Origin: Stenotrophomonas sp. Marseille-Q4652
GTDB lineage: Bacteria; Pseudomonadota; Gammaproteobacteria; Xanthomonadales; Xanthomonadaceae
Length of the DNA stretch: 64,000 bases
Direction: 5' to 3'
Assembly: GCF_916618915.1 (NCBI RefSeq)
Contig: NZ_CAKAKE010000001.1
Span: 992,001-1,056,000 of the forward strand
The notes beneath the pieces were generated by a model. The model was not told where the DNA came from. It did no database searches and saw nothing but the letters and a program-made list of their open reading frames with translations. Numbering within the stretch: position 1 is the first letter of the stretch; each line of letters begins with the position of its first letter. The translations under genes and the position numbers were made by a program. This document shows, in pieces, positions 10,682 through 19,302 of this stretch.

Positions 10682-12817
10682 ATGACCGGCGGGGATCCTT
10701 TCGCTACTGCTGACATGCCTCCAGCCCGTCCTTCCGTGCCTCCGTCGTCCTCGGGTTTCCGGTTTGCCCATACCCTGACCCGCGGCATGTGGAAGGTCGT
10801 GGTCCTGTACGGGGTGCTGGGCCTGCTCTGGATCGTGTTCAGCGACGGCCTGATCGCCAACCTGGCGCCGAACGTGGCCATCGCCACCCGGCTGCAGACC
10901 TACAAGGGCGCGTTGTTCGTCCTGCTCACCACCACCCTGCTGGTGGCCCTGCTGCGGCCGCTGATGCGGCACGTGGTGGAAACCCATGACAAGCTGTCCA
11001 CCACCGCGGCCAATTACCGCCACATGTTCCACGGCAATGCCGGGCCGATGCTGGTCTATGACGTGGACACGCTGCGGATCCTGGACGTGAACTCGGCGGC
11101 GGTGGCCTTCTTCGGCTGGCCGCACGATGATTTCCTCCGGATGACGCTGGACCAGCTCCTGCCCGAGGACCAGCGCGAAGCGATGGGCCGGATCATGGAC
11201 GAGGTGCGCAGCGACCCGGAACAGGCGCGCACCGTCAGCAGCTTGATGCATACGCACGATGGCCGGCGCCGGCTGATGGAGGTGCGCGGCAATGCCATCG
11301 ACTACGGCGGCGCACGTGCCCGCCTGATCATCGCCATCGACCGCAGTGCCGAGGCCCAGGCCCAGGAACGCCGCGACCGCGCCCTGGCCCGCCTGGAAGA
11401 GGCACACGAGATCGCCCGCATCGGTGCCTGGGAACTGGATCCGGCCACCGGCCTGGGCATGTTTTCCGATCAGGTCTACACCCTGCTCGGCCGCCGCCCG
11501 CCGGCGGCGCCGACCTGGCAGCGCCCGGACGAGATCCTGCTGCCCTACGACGCCTCGACCGCCGCACAGACCACCCAGCTGATCGCCGACATGCGTTCCG
11601 GGCGCAACGTGCAGATCGACGTGCTGCTGCCGCTGCTGGCCGTGGACGGGCACATGGTCACCACCCACCTGCGGGCGGAAAGCGGCGTTGGCGAGGACGG
11701 CCAGCCGCGCATCCACGGCACCCTGCAGGACGTGACCGAACGCGAACAGTCGCGCCGCCTCCTGCGCGAGCGCGAGGAACAGTTCCGCGAACTGGTGCGG
11801 GTGATGCCCGACGGCGTGGTGATCCTGGCCGGCGGCCATGTCGCCTACGTCAATTCGGTGGGCGCCGCGCAGTTCGGCAGCAGTGGCCCTGCCCTGCTGG
11901 GCGAGCCCCTGTCGACCCTGGTCGACGAGGTCGACCTTGCGCGGGTGACCACCCACCTGGAGGCCGGCAGCATCCGTCGCGACGGCACCACGATCCCAGC
12001 GCGCATGCGCCGTGCCGACGGCAGCGTGTTCCATGCCAGCCTGGCCGATGGCGAGGTCCGCTATGGCGGCCGCGACTGCAAGCTGCTGATCGTGCGCGAC
12101 CTCAGCGAGCCCGAGCGCATCCGCGACGCCCTGGAGACCAGCAACGGCGAGCTGCAGGCCATGGCCCGGCGGCTGTTCTCGCTGCAGGAGGACGAGCGCA
12201 GGGCGATCTCGCGCGACCTGCACGACGACATCGGCCAGGCGATCACCGCGATGAAGCTCTCCGCCCATGCCGCGCTGGACGAGCCGGAGGCCAGCCGCCG
12301 CAACGAGGACCTGCAGCAGATCGTGTCGCTGGCCGACACCACCATCACCAAGCTGCGCAACCTGTCGATGCTGCTGCGCCCGCCCCAGCTCGACGCGCTG
12401 GGTCTGGAGGCCGCCCTGCGCTGGCAGGCCGGCATGCTGTTCCGGTCCGCGGCGGTGGAGCTGATCCCGGAAATCGAGACCCTGCCGCAGCGGCCGAGCG
12501 GCGAGATCGAGCAGGCCTGCTTCCGCATCGCCCAGGAGAGCCTGACCAACGTCCTGCGCCACGCCAGTGCCGGCCAGGTGCGGCTGCACCTGGAGGACGA
12601 AGACGGCCAGTACCTGCGGCTGCGGGTGAGCGATGACGGTGACGGCTTCGATCCGGAAGGGCCGCGCGGCCTGGGCCTGATCGTGATGCGCGAACGCGCG
12701 CAGACCGCCGGCGGCACCCTGCAGATCACCTCATCTCCCGGCGCCGGCACGCTTGTGGACCTGCGCCTGCCTTACCGGCTGGCGCCCGCGCCGGCCGACG
12801 AAAGCACGGAATCCTGA
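10682..12817 (+). CDS. Membrane PAS sensor histidine kinase, NarL/DegS type
   Basis: A 711-residue kinase. Two membrane helices lie near residues 37-55 and 76-94, then PAS regions follow at about 105-220, 230-355 and 360-475. The HisKA_3 dimerisation and phosphoacceptor motif is DERRAISRDLHDDIGQA with H514. The HATPase domain carries FRIAQESLTNVLRHA, DDGDGF and RGLGLIVMRERA. This class usually phosphorylates LuxR/NarL-type regulators; the adjacent gene has a receiver instead, and the only NarL-type regulator here is at 35409. The ATG at 10682 is taken, but an ATG at 10715 is possible and neither has a clear ribosome site. Confidence 0.9.
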   Translation: MTGGDPFATADMPPARPSVPPSSSGFRFAHTLTRGMWKVVVLYGVLGLLWIVFSDGLIANLAPNVAIATRLQTYKGALFVLLTTTLLVALLRPLMRHVVETHDKLSTTAANYRHMFHGNAGPMLVYDVDTLRILDVNSAAVAFFGWPHDDFLRMTLDQLLPEDQREAMGRIMDEVRSDPEQARTVSSLMHTHDGRRRLMEVRGNAIDYGGARARLIIAIDRSAEAQAQERRDRALARLEEAHEIARIGAWELDPATGLGMFSDQVYTLLGRRPPAAPTWQRPDEILLPYDASTAAQTTQLIADMRSGRNVQIDVLLPLLAVDGHMVTTHLRAESGVGEDGQPRIHGTLQDVTEREQSRRLLREREEQFRELVRVMPDGVVILAGGHVAYVNSVGAAQFGSSGPALLGEPLSTLVDEVDLARVTTHLEAGSIRRDGTTIPARMRRADGSVFHASLADGEVRYGGRDCKLLIVRDLSEPERIRDALETSNGELQAMARRLFSLQEDERRAISRDLHDDIGQAITAMKLSAHAALDEPEASRRNEDLQQIVSLADTTITKLRNLSMLLRPPQLDALGLEAALRWQAGMLFRSAAVELIPEIETLPQRPSGEIEQACFRIAQESLTNVLRHASAGQVRLHLEDEDGQYLRLRVSDDGDGFDPEGPRGLGLIVMRERAQTAGGTLQITSSPGAGTLVDLRLPYRLAPAPADESTES

Positions 12818-12820
12818 TCG

Positions 12821-14545
12821 ATGTGGACCCCTGGACTATCCCCGGAACACGGCGAGCAGGCACTGCTGCGGCTGGGTTCGGGCAATGCCGAACTGCATGC
12901 CATGGTGGAGCAGGCCGCGCGTGGCGGCGCCCCGCTGATGCTGCTGCACGTGGACATCGACCACTTCGCCTCGGTCAACGAGAACATGAGTGCCGAGGTC
13001 GGTGACCAGGCCCTGGTGCTGATCGCCCAGCGACTGCGCCGGCACCTGCCCGAACAGGCGCGACTGTGGCGCCACGGCAGCGACGAATTCCTGGTCGCGG
13101 TGCCGCGCGTGCCGGGCACCGCGCTGCCGGAGGATTTCGCCGAGGAGATCCGCCAGCAGCTGGAACTGCCGCTGGCCGTACTGCCCTACACCCTGTTCCT
13201 GACCGGCAAGGTCGGCGTCAGCCTGTGCCCGGAACATGGCACCGAGCTCACCCGGCTGCTCGACCATGCCGAGGCCGCGGTCTACCAGGCCGGCCGCGAG
13301 GGTGGCAACACGGTGCGCCTGCACGCCAGGGACACCCCGGCCAACCCGCACAGCGAAAGCATCATTTCCCGCCAGATCGTCGATGCCATCCCCAACGGCG
13401 AGCTGCGCCTGCGCTACCAGCCGCTGGTCAGTGCCCGCGACGGGCACGTGGTCGGCATGGAGGCGCTGCTGCGCTGGCAGTCGCCGACGCTGGGCCTGCT
13501 GGTGCCCGAGCGTTTCATGCGCACTGCCGAGCGGCTGGGCGTGATCGTGCAGATCGGCCACTGGGTACTGGACAGGGCCCTGCAGCAGGCCCGCCAGTGG
13601 CGCGACCAGGGCTTCGATGACTTCTCCATCGCGGTCAACGTGTCGACGCTGCAGCTGCTGCGGCCCAACTTCTTCGCCGAGGTGATGACCGCGCTGCAGG
13701 CCTCCGGCGTGCCGCCGCGGATGCTGACGCTGGAAATCAACGAAAGCGCGCTGACCAACAACGTCAACTTCGTCTACGAGACCCTGGCCAACCTGCGCAA
13801 CGAAGGCATCAGCCTGAGCCTGGACAACTTCGGCACCGGCGATTCCAGCCTCAGCGCGCTGGTCCGCTATCCGGTGGACAAGCTCAAGATCGACCGCAGC
13901 TTCATCAAGAGCGCGCCGGTGGGCAACCGCGAGGCCGCCATCGCCCGCGCCATCATCGCCATGGGGCACCAGTTGGGCATGACCGTGATCGCCAACGGCG
14001 TGGAGTCACAGGCCCAGCTGGGCTTCCTGCGGCGCAACGACTGCGACGTGTTCCAGGGCTACCTGTTCGGCGAGCCGATGAGCGCCGATGCCGCCGGCCT
14101 GACCCTGCGCCGGCGCTACCTGCGCCCGGAGGCCTTCGCCGAGACCCGTCCGGACCGTACCCTGCTGCTGCTGGACGACGAGGAGAACGTGCTGCGTTCG
14201 CTGGTGCGCCTGTTCCGTCGCGACGGCTACCGCATCCTGGCCGCCGGCAACGTCCGCGACGCCTTCGACCTGCTGGCGATCAACGACGTGCAGGTGATCC
14301 TGTCCGACCAGCGCATGAGCGACATGAGCGGCACCGAGTTCCTGGGCCGGGTGAAGATGCTCTACCCGGACACGATCCGCCTGGTGCTGTCCGGATACAC
14401 CGACCTCAACACGGTGACCGACGCGATCAACCGCGGCGCGATCTACCGCTTCCTGACCAAGCCCTGGAACGACGACGAGCTGCGCGAGCACATCCGCCAG
14501 GCCTTCCGCACCCACGACGAGAAGCGCCGCGGCGGCGAGAGCTGA
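12821..14545 (+). CDS. Degenerate GGDEF-EAL protein with C-terminal receiver domain
   Basis: A 574-residue protein in the unusual order GGDEF-EAL-REC. The GGDEF signature is HGSDEF (85-90), so cyclase activity is unlikely. In the EAL domain E214, N273, E305 and K356 are kept, but DDFGTG reads DNFGTG (N336) and AEGVE reads ANGVE (N392, the position of a key catalytic Glu in characterised EAL enzymes), so phosphodiesterase activity is doubtful. The receiver is intact: DDEEN, phosphoacceptor D496 in ILSDQRM, S in LVLSGYTD and K547 in FLTKPW, RpfG-like in character. It begins three bases after the upstream kinase gene and is likely its partner. Confidence 0.9.
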   Translation: MWTPGLSPEHGEQALLRLGSGNAELHAMVEQAARGGAPLMLLHVDIDHFASVNENMSAEVGDQALVLIAQRLRRHLPEQARLWRHGSDEFLVAVPRVPGTALPEDFAEEIRQQLELPLAVLPYTLFLTGKVGVSLCPEHGTELTRLLDHAEAAVYQAGREGGNTVRLHARDTPANPHSESIISRQIVDAIPNGELRLRYQPLVSARDGHVVGMEALLRWQSPTLGLLVPERFMRTAERLGVIVQIGHWVLDRALQQARQWRDQGFDDFSIAVNVSTLQLLRPNFFAEVMTALQASGVPPRMLTLEINESALTNNVNFVYETLANLRNEGISLSLDNFGTGDSSLSALVRYPVDKLKIDRSFIKSAPVGNREAAIARAIIAMGHQLGMTVIANGVESQAQLGFLRRNDCDVFQGYLFGEPMSADAAGLTLRRRYLRPEAFAETRPDRTLLLLDDEENVLRSLVRLFRRDGYRILAAGNVRDAFDLLAINDVQVILSDQRMSDMSGTEFLGRVKMLYPDTIRLVLSGYTDLNTVTDAINRGAIYRFLTKPWNDDELREHIRQAFRTHDEKRRGGES

Positions 14546-14550
14546 ACCCC

Positions 14551-14579
14551 GGCGGGCGGTGCCGGTGTACCGGCCCGCC
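14551..14579. terminator. Hairpin between convergent genes
   Basis: GGCGGGC (14551-14557) pairs with GCCCGCC (14573-14579) around a smaller inner stem, in the 55-bp gap between the convergent stops at 14545 and 14601. There is no long T-run. Confidence 0.4.
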
Positions 14580-14600
14580 GCGTTGTCTTTCCGGCCGGGC

Positions 14601-15830
14601 TCAGTGGGTCTTGGGCTGGCGGATCGGCAGGATGATGCGGAAGCGCGAGCCCTCGCCCGGGGCGCTGTCCAGCTCGATCCGCCCGTGGTGCTTGTTGATG
14701 ATGCCGTAGGAGATCGACAGGCCCAGGCCGGTACCGCTGCCGACCGGCTTGGTGGTGAAGAACGGATCGAAGATGCGCTGGCGCAGCTCCGGCGAAATGC
14801 CCGAGCCGGTATCGGCGAACTCCACCCACACGCAGTCGCCATCGACGCCGGTGCTGACGGTGATGGTGCCGCGCTCGGCAATGGCCTGGCCGGCGTTGAG
14901 CAGCATGTTCATGTACACCTGGTTCAACTCCGAGGGCAGGCACTCGATCATCGGCAGCTCGCCGTAGTGGCGCTCCAGCGTGACCTTGTACTTGAGCTCG
15001 TTCCAGATGATGTTGATGGTCGACTCCAGTCCGGCGTGCAGGTCCACCAGCTTCCACGACTCGGAGCGGTCGGAGTAGGAGAAGTCCTTCAGGTCGCGCA
15101 CGATCCGGGTGACCCGCTCGATGCCCTCGCGCGACTCGGCCATCAGCTGCGGCAGGTCGCGGCTGATGAAATCGATGTCGAAACGCTGGCGGATGTCGTC
15201 GATCTCGGGGATCAGCGCCTTCGGATCGGGCGCGCGCAGGGCGCGTTCGTAGGCCTCGATCACGGTGAACAGGCTGCGCAGGTATTCCTGCAGGCTGCCC
15301 AGGTTGGAGTGCACGTAGCCGATCGGGTTGTTGATCTCGTGGGCGACACCGGCAGCCAGCTGGCCGATGGAGGCCATCTTTTCCGACTGCAGCAGTTTTT
15401 CCTGGGTGCCGTTGAGGCGCTGGTAGGCCTCGCGCAGCTCGGCCTGGCGCTTCTGCAGCTCTTCCTCGTAGCCCTGCCCCTCGATGTTGAGGAACATCGC
15501 CAGGTAGTAGCTCTCCTCGCCCTGGGCCTGGTGGTAGACGTGGGTGATGAGCATGCGTTCACCCACCGGCAGGGTGCCGCTCCAGTCGCCATTGGCACGG
15601 GCCAGCGACAGCACGTGTGGCGGCAGCAGGCGCATCAGGTGGCGGGCGTAACCGCCGGCACCGGGGTCGTCGACGGTGCCGAACAGGCTGCGGACCACGG
15701 CATTGGCCAGGACTTCCCGGCCGTCGGCCTGGAACATCAGCATGCCTTCGCGCATGCGTTCGGCCAGGGCGAGGATGGTCTGGGTGCTGGGCAGGGAGCC
15801 GGAGGAGGCCGGCGGATTGGAAGCGGTCAC
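14601..15830 (-). CDS. Cytoplasmic PAS sensor histidine kinase
   Basis: About 409 residues with no membrane segment. An N-terminal PAS-like domain (about 20-120) is followed by a coiled coil (120-150). The H-box [17 protein letters not shown] has H164. After an unusually long inter-helix segment come the N-box [15 protein letters not shown], the G1 box FADTGSGI, the F-box [11 protein letters not shown] and the G2 box [12 protein letters not shown]. The GTG at 15830 is the most upstream start that avoids overlapping flgN; it lacks a good ribosome site and the true start may lie up to 25 codons downstream. It follows flgN on the same strand by 76 bp, so it may be read from the flgAMN promoters. 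No cognate regulator is evident. Confidence 0.85.
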   Translation of the reverse strand: MTASNPPASSGSLPSTQTILALAERMREGMLMFQADGREVLANAVVRSLFGTVDDPGAGGYARHLMRLLPPHVLSLARANGDWSGTLPVGERMLITHVYHQAQGEESYYLAMFLNIEGQGYEEELQKRQAELREAYQRLNGTQEKLLQSEKMASIGQLAAGVAHEINNPIGYVHSNLGSLQEYLRSLFTVIEAYERALRAPDPKALIPEIDDIRQRFDIDFISRDLPQLMAESREGIERVTRIVRDLKDFSYSDRSESWKLVDLHAGLESTINIIWNELKYKVTLERHYGELPMIECLPSELNQVYMNMLLNAGQAIAERGTITVSTGVDGDCVWVEFADTGSGISPELRQRIFDPFFTTKPVGSGTGLGLSISYGIINKHHGRIELDSAPGEGSRFRIILPIRQPKTH

Positions 15831-15906
15831 GGTGCGGGATGGGCAGCACGAGGGCGCCCAATATACCCGCAGCCGGTGCCGGGTGGCCGCGCGGGGCGGC
15901 CGTGAA

Positions 15907-16245
15907 TCAGGCGACGGCGAGCGGACGCCGGGTATGCAGCAGGTGCGACTGGCCCTTGGCGTCATAGGCCGAGGAGCTCTCGCTGCGGCCCAGCTGCTGG
16001 AGGGCCCAGTTGACCTCGCGGCGGCGGCGCGACAGCAGGACGCCGTTGGCGCGGTTGCGCTCGGCCAGTTCCTGCAGCATCGCCAGGTTGTCGACCGGCG
16101 GGCTGGCTTCCAGCGAACGCAGGGCGTCGAGCTTGTCGCCCGTGGCCTTGATCAGGGCCTGCACGTCATGCTCGATCAGGGCCTGGCGCTCACCATCCAG
16201 GGCGTTGCTCAGTCGCTGCAGCGGCTCGTTCATGGCAGTGCTCAT
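15907..16245 (-). CDS. flgN: FlgN, export chaperone for FlgK and FlgL
   Basis: A 112-residue, almost wholly helical protein (MSTAMNEPLQRLSNALDGERQALIEHDVQALIKATGDKL...). It holds the hook-filament junction proteins FlgK and FlgL and docks on the export ATPase. The pattern of an N-terminal helical hairpin with E/R heptads and LLSRRRREVNWALQQL, the size, and the position directly after flgM support the call. Eight bases separate it from flgM. Confidence 0.88.
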   Translation of the reverse strand: MSTAMNEPLQRLSNALDGERQALIEHDVQALIKATGDKLDALRSLEASPPVDNLAMLQELAERNRANGVLLSRRRREVNWALQQLGRSESSSAYDAKGQSHLLHTRRPLAVA

Positions 16246-16253
16246 GGTGCTGC

Positions 16254-16556
16254 TCAACCGGCCAGCAGCTCGTCCAGCCCAAGCATGCGGCTGGCGATGA
16301 CGTCGGGATTGATGCGGTAGGTGCCGTTTTCCAGGGCCTCGCGCACGGCCTGCACGCGGCTTTCGTCGATGGCCGGGGCCGCGGACAGTTCGCGCTGCAT
16401 TGCCTGCAGGGTCGAGGCCTCGTCGGTCAGGCGCAGGCTGTCGCCAGCCTGGATGGCCTGGGCACGCGGCTCGCCGACCGGCGCTGCCTTGGTGCTGGTG
16501 GCCACGCTGCGCAGCTGGGGTGCTGCCGGGATGCCGCCGTCGATTTTCTGGCTCAT
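16254..16556 (-). CDS. flgM: FlgM, anti-sigma-28 factor
   Basis: A 100-residue protein with a disordered N-terminal half and the FliA-binding C-terminal helices (VQAVREALENGTYRINPDVIASRMLGLDELLAG), the classic FlgM C-terminus. It holds FliA inactive until hook completion allows its secretion. It has its own FliA-type promoter between flgA and flgM, giving the usual feedback loop. Confidence 0.96.
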   Translation of the reverse strand: MSQKIDGGIPAAPQLRSVATSTKAAPVGEPRAQAIQAGDSLRLTDEASTLQAMQRELSAAPAIDESRVQAVREALENGTYRINPDVIASRMLGLDELLAG

Positions 16557-16586
16557 GGAAGTATTTCCTGAATCGGTTCGCTAAGG

Positions 16587-16613
16587 GTAACGGCTTCTGG
16601 GGCGGGATCTTTA
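16587..16613 (-). promoter_or_regulatory. FliA (sigma-28) promoter of flgM-flgN
   Basis: On the minus strand TAAA (16613-16610), a 15-nt spacer and GCCGTTAC (16594-16587), inside the 68-bp flgA-flgM gap. The start point would be about 24 bases before the flgM ATG. Confidence 0.85.
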
Positions 16614-16624
16614 GGGGAAATTGA

Positions 16625-17272
16625 TCAGCGCGAGACGAGGATCTCGCCGCTGGCGCCAACGATTCCCTGGACGATCTTGCGGGAGGACAGGTTTTCGACG
16701 CTGACGCGGTCATTGACCCCGCCATCGCCCATCGCCCGCCCGGCAATACGGACTTCGACTCCGCCGCGGCGCGAGACCAGCTCCACCGCGTCGCCGCGGC
16801 GGACCAGCCGCGGCGCGACCAGGTCGTTGGCCGACAGCAGGCTGCCGGCCTGCAGGGTCCGCCGTGCCACCCGCCCCACCGCTGCGGCTGGATCAGCCAG
16901 GGCAGCGCCGGCAATGCGCGAGGCATCACGGGTGGCAGTGGTGATATCGGCGGGGGTGATGGTTTCTCCAGCGGCAATGCCGCGGCCCAGGATCAGCACC
17001 GTCTGCATGTGGCGGATCCTGACCGGCACGAACAGGCGCCAGCCGCTGGCCTGCGGGCAGCTCACCTCGACCGTGCTGTTGCCGGTTGCCTGGGCCAGCA
17101 GCGGCACCGGGCAGGCCGGCAGGCGCAGGGCGGCGTCGAGCACGGCCTCGCCTTCGGCACCGGACGGCAGCGTGGACAGGGCTGCGGCCCGGATCGAATC
17201 CACCGGCTGGAAGCCCGTGGCCGGAGCTGGAGAGGCCAGCAGCAGGCCCGCTATAAGAATGAGAAGACGCAC
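16625..17272 (-). CDS. flgA: FlgA, P-ring assembly chaperone
   Basis: A 215-residue periplasmic protein with a signal peptide (MRLLILIAGLLLASPAPATG). The SAF-like C-terminal domain shows VLILGRGIAAGETITPADI, RRTLQAGSLLSANDLV and the family ending DRVSVENLSSRKIVQGIV. It chaperones FlgI in the periplasm. The GTG at 17272 has AGGAG seven bases upstream and puts the signal peptide at the N-terminus; a longer ATG frame to 17332 would cross the sigma-54 promoter. Confidence 0.94.
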   Translation of the reverse strand: MRLLILIAGLLLASPAPATGFQPVDSIRAAALSTLPSGAEGEAVLDAALRLPACPVPLLAQATGNSTVEVSCPQASGWRLFVPVRIRHMQTVLILGRGIAAGETITPADITTATRDASRIAGAALADPAAAVGRVARRTLQAGSLLSANDLVAPRLVRRGDAVELVSRRGGVEVRIAGRAMGDGGVNDRVSVENLSSRKIVQGIVGASGEILVSR

Positions 17273-17306
17273 CCGCGACTCCTGGATGGGAACTGGCCCG
17301 GATGAT

Positions 17307-17322
17307 GCAAGGTGCGTGCCGT
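17307..17322 (-). promoter_or_regulatory. Sigma-54 promoter of flgA-flgM-flgN
   Basis: Minus strand CGGCAC-N5-TTGCA, with the -24 GG and -12 GC at correct spacing. Transcription would begin about 24 bases before the flgA GTG. FleQ is the expected activator. Confidence 0.85.
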
Positions 17323-17363
17323 TGGCCGTCACGCTACGGCGCCGGGAAATTGCGAATGCCCCC

Positions 17364-17390
17364 TCAAGTACTGCCGGGAAGCGCCGATAC
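17364..17390 (+). promoter_or_regulatory. FliA (sigma-28) promoter of cheV
   Basis: TCAA (17364-17367), a 15-nt spacer and GCCGATAC (17383-17390). The predicted start of transcription falls at about 17397, right at the cheV ATG (17398). Confidence 0.78.
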
Positions 17391-17397
17391 AGGCTGC

Positions 17398-18345
17398 ATG
17401 TCCCATGACCTGCTCAACCGCATCGACCAACGCACCCGGCTGGCCGGCCACAATCGTCTGGCCCTGCTGCTGTTCCGGCTGGGAGGACGCCAGCTTTTTG
17501 GCGTGAACGTGTTCAAGGTGCAGGAGGTGCTGCGTCGCCCGCCCCTGTTCCAGGTGCCCGGGCTGCCCGCGCAGTTCGCCGGCGTGGCCGATGTGCGCGG
17601 CCGCTCGGTGCCGGTACTGGACCTGGGCCTGGCGATTGGCCATCCGGAACGTGAACCGGACGCGGACACCGCCCCGGGCTACCTGGTGGTGACGGAATTC
17701 AACCGTTCCATCCAGGGCTTCCTGGTCAGCGGCGTGGAGCGCATCGTCAACATCGCGGTGGAAGACATCCATCCGCCGCCCGAGCTGGGCGCCGAATCCA
17801 CCTACCTCACCGCGGTCACCCGCTTCCAGGGCGAGCTGATCCAGGTCATCGACGTGGAAAGCGTGCTGGCCGACATCGCCCAGGTGCGCAAGGACGTGGT
17901 GCTGGACGCCTCCATGGCCCTGCCGCTGGACGGCCCGCCGCTGCAGGTACTGGTGGTGGACGACTCGCGCGTCGCCCGCCAGCAGATCCGCAGCGTGCTC
18001 GACCAGCTGGGGGTGCAGGCCACCCTGCTCTCCGACGGCAAGCAGGCGCTGGACCACCTGCTGCAGATCCATGCCGGCGGCGAGAACCCGGCCGAGCGCT
18101 ATGCCATGGTCATCTCCGACATCGAGATGCCGGCCATGGACGGCTACACCCTGACGACGGAAATCCGTCGACACCCCGGGCTGGCCGGCCTGTACGTGCT
18201 CTTGCACACCTCCCTGTCGGGCGTGTTCAACAACGCCATGGTCGAACGGGTGGGCGCCAACGCCTTCGTGCCCAAGTATTCGCCGCAGGAACTGGCCGAC
18301 TTCGTGCTCGAACGCTTGCGCCACGTGGTCGCCGAAACCGCCTGA
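17398..18345 (+). CDS. cheV: CheV, CheW-receiver chemotaxis coupling protein
   Basis: A 315-residue two-domain protein. The CheW-like domain (about 15-165: NRLALLLFRLGGRQLFGVNVFKVQEVL, then GVADVRGRSVPVLDL) couples receptors to CheA. The receiver domain (about 180-315) has LVVDDSRVARQQ, phosphoacceptor D241 in VISDIEMPAMDGY, and K in FVPKYSP. It may act as a phosphate sink or adaptation element. The start MSHDLLNRIDQRTRLAGHNRL matches the family. It diverges from flgAMN and ends at a terminator before flgB. Confidence 0.95.
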   Translation: MSHDLLNRIDQRTRLAGHNRLALLLFRLGGRQLFGVNVFKVQEVLRRPPLFQVPGLPAQFAGVADVRGRSVPVLDLGLAIGHPEREPDADTAPGYLVVTEFNRSIQGFLVSGVERIVNIAVEDIHPPPELGAESTYLTAVTRFQGELIQVIDVESVLADIAQVRKDVVLDASMALPLDGPPLQVLVVDDSRVARQQIRSVLDQLGVQATLLSDGKQALDHLLQIHAGGENPAERYAMVISDIEMPAMDGYTLTTEIRRHPGLAGLYVLLHTSLSGVFNNAMVERVGANAFVPKYSPQELADFVLERLRHVVAETA

Positions 18346-18382
18346 CCCGGCCTGCGGCACCGCCGCTCCCCGGTCTCCCCAT

Positions 18383-18406
18383 GACGCCCCGCTGACGCGG
18401 GGCGTC
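18383..18406 (+). terminator. Terminator of cheV
   Basis: A perfect 10-bp stem GACGCCCCGC/GCGGGGCGTC with a TGAC loop and a short T-rich tail (CGTCGTTTC), between cheV and the flgB promoter. Confidence 0.7.
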
Positions 18407-18414
18407 GTCGTTTC

Positions 18415-18430
18415 TGGCACAGGGCTTGCC
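18415..18430 (+). promoter_or_regulatory. Sigma-54 promoter of the flgB operon
   Basis: TGGCAC-N5-TTGC, a full consensus match, 33 bases before the flgB ATG at 18463. Confidence 0.92.
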
Positions 18431-18462
18431 TGTACCCCGGCATCGTTCCGTGGGAGTGCGCC

Positions 18463-18858
18463 ATGCCCAACCTGATTTCCGACTACCTGGGGGTCCATGC
18501 CCAGGCCATGCCGTTGCGCGAGCAGCGCATGAAGATCATCGCCAGCAACCTGAGCAACGCCGACACCCCCGGCTACAAGGCCCAGGACCTGGACTTCGAT
18601 GCCGCCCTGCGCCACGCCCAGGGGCAGGACGCCAACGGCCTGATGCAGACCACCCACGAGCAGCACTTCGCCATCAGTGGTGGGCTCAATCCGTTCCTGG
18701 TCACCAAGGACGGCGTGCAGCCGAGCCTGGACGGCAACACCGTCGACCCGGATGCCGAACGCGCGGCCTACGGTCGCGCCGCCCTGGAGTACCGCGCCTC
18801 GATGAGCTTCGTCGAATCCAAGGTGCGCTCGATGCTCACCGCCATCAGCGGCCAGTAA
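18463..18858 (+). CDS. flgB: Proximal rod protein FlgB
   Basis: A 131-residue rod subunit of the basal body. The axial-family motif MKIIASNLSNADTPGYKAQDLDF lies near residues 22-44, and the C-terminal helix ASMSFVESKVRSMLTAI packs in the D0 layer. Exported unprocessed through the flagellar type III gate. First gene of flgBCDEF under a sigma-54 promoter. Confidence 0.97.
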   Translation: MPNLISDYLGVHAQAMPLREQRMKIIASNLSNADTPGYKAQDLDFDAALRHAQGQDANGLMQTTHEQHFAISGGLNPFLVTKDGVQPSLDGNTVDPDAERAAYGRAALEYRASMSFVESKVRSMLTAISGQ

Positions 18859-18871
18859 CGGACCCTTCCCC

Positions 18872-19279
18872 ATGAGCAACCTGCCGATCTTCGACATCGC
18901 CGGCTCCGCGCTGCAGGCGCAGTCCGTGCGCATGAGCACCATCGCCTCCAACCTGTCCAACGCCGATTCGCTGGCGGGGTCGCCGGAGGCGGTCTACAAG
19001 CCGCTGGAACCGATCTTCCAGGCCGTCACCAGCCGCCAGGATCCCAACATCACCTCGGTGCAGGTGAAGGAAATCCGCGAAAGCGAGGCGCCGCCGATCA
19101 AGCGCTACGAGCCGAACCACCCTCTGGCCGACGGCGACGGCTACGTCTACTCGGCCGACATCGATCCGGTCGCGCAGATGGTCAACCTGATCTCCACCTC
19201 GCGCAACTACCAGGCCGGCGTGGAAATGCTCAATACCGCCAAGGAACTGGCGCTGGCCACCCTCTCTATGGGTCGCTGA
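18872..19279 (+). CDS. flgC: Proximal rod protein FlgC
   Basis: A 135-residue rod subunit with the N-terminal MSTIASNLSNADSLAGSPEAVYKPLEPIF and the C-terminal VAQMVNLISTSRNYQAGVEMLNTAKELALATLSMG, both diagnostic of FlgC. Length is typical. It follows flgB by 13 bases. Confidence 0.97.
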   Translation: MSNLPIFDIAGSALQAQSVRMSTIASNLSNADSLAGSPEAVYKPLEPIFQAVTSRQDPNITSVQVKEIRESEAPPIKRYEPNHPLADGDGYVYSADIDPVAQMVNLISTSRNYQAGVEMLNTAKELALATLSMGR

Positions 19280-19302
19280 CCCCCGTCCGGAACTGATCCC
19301 CC

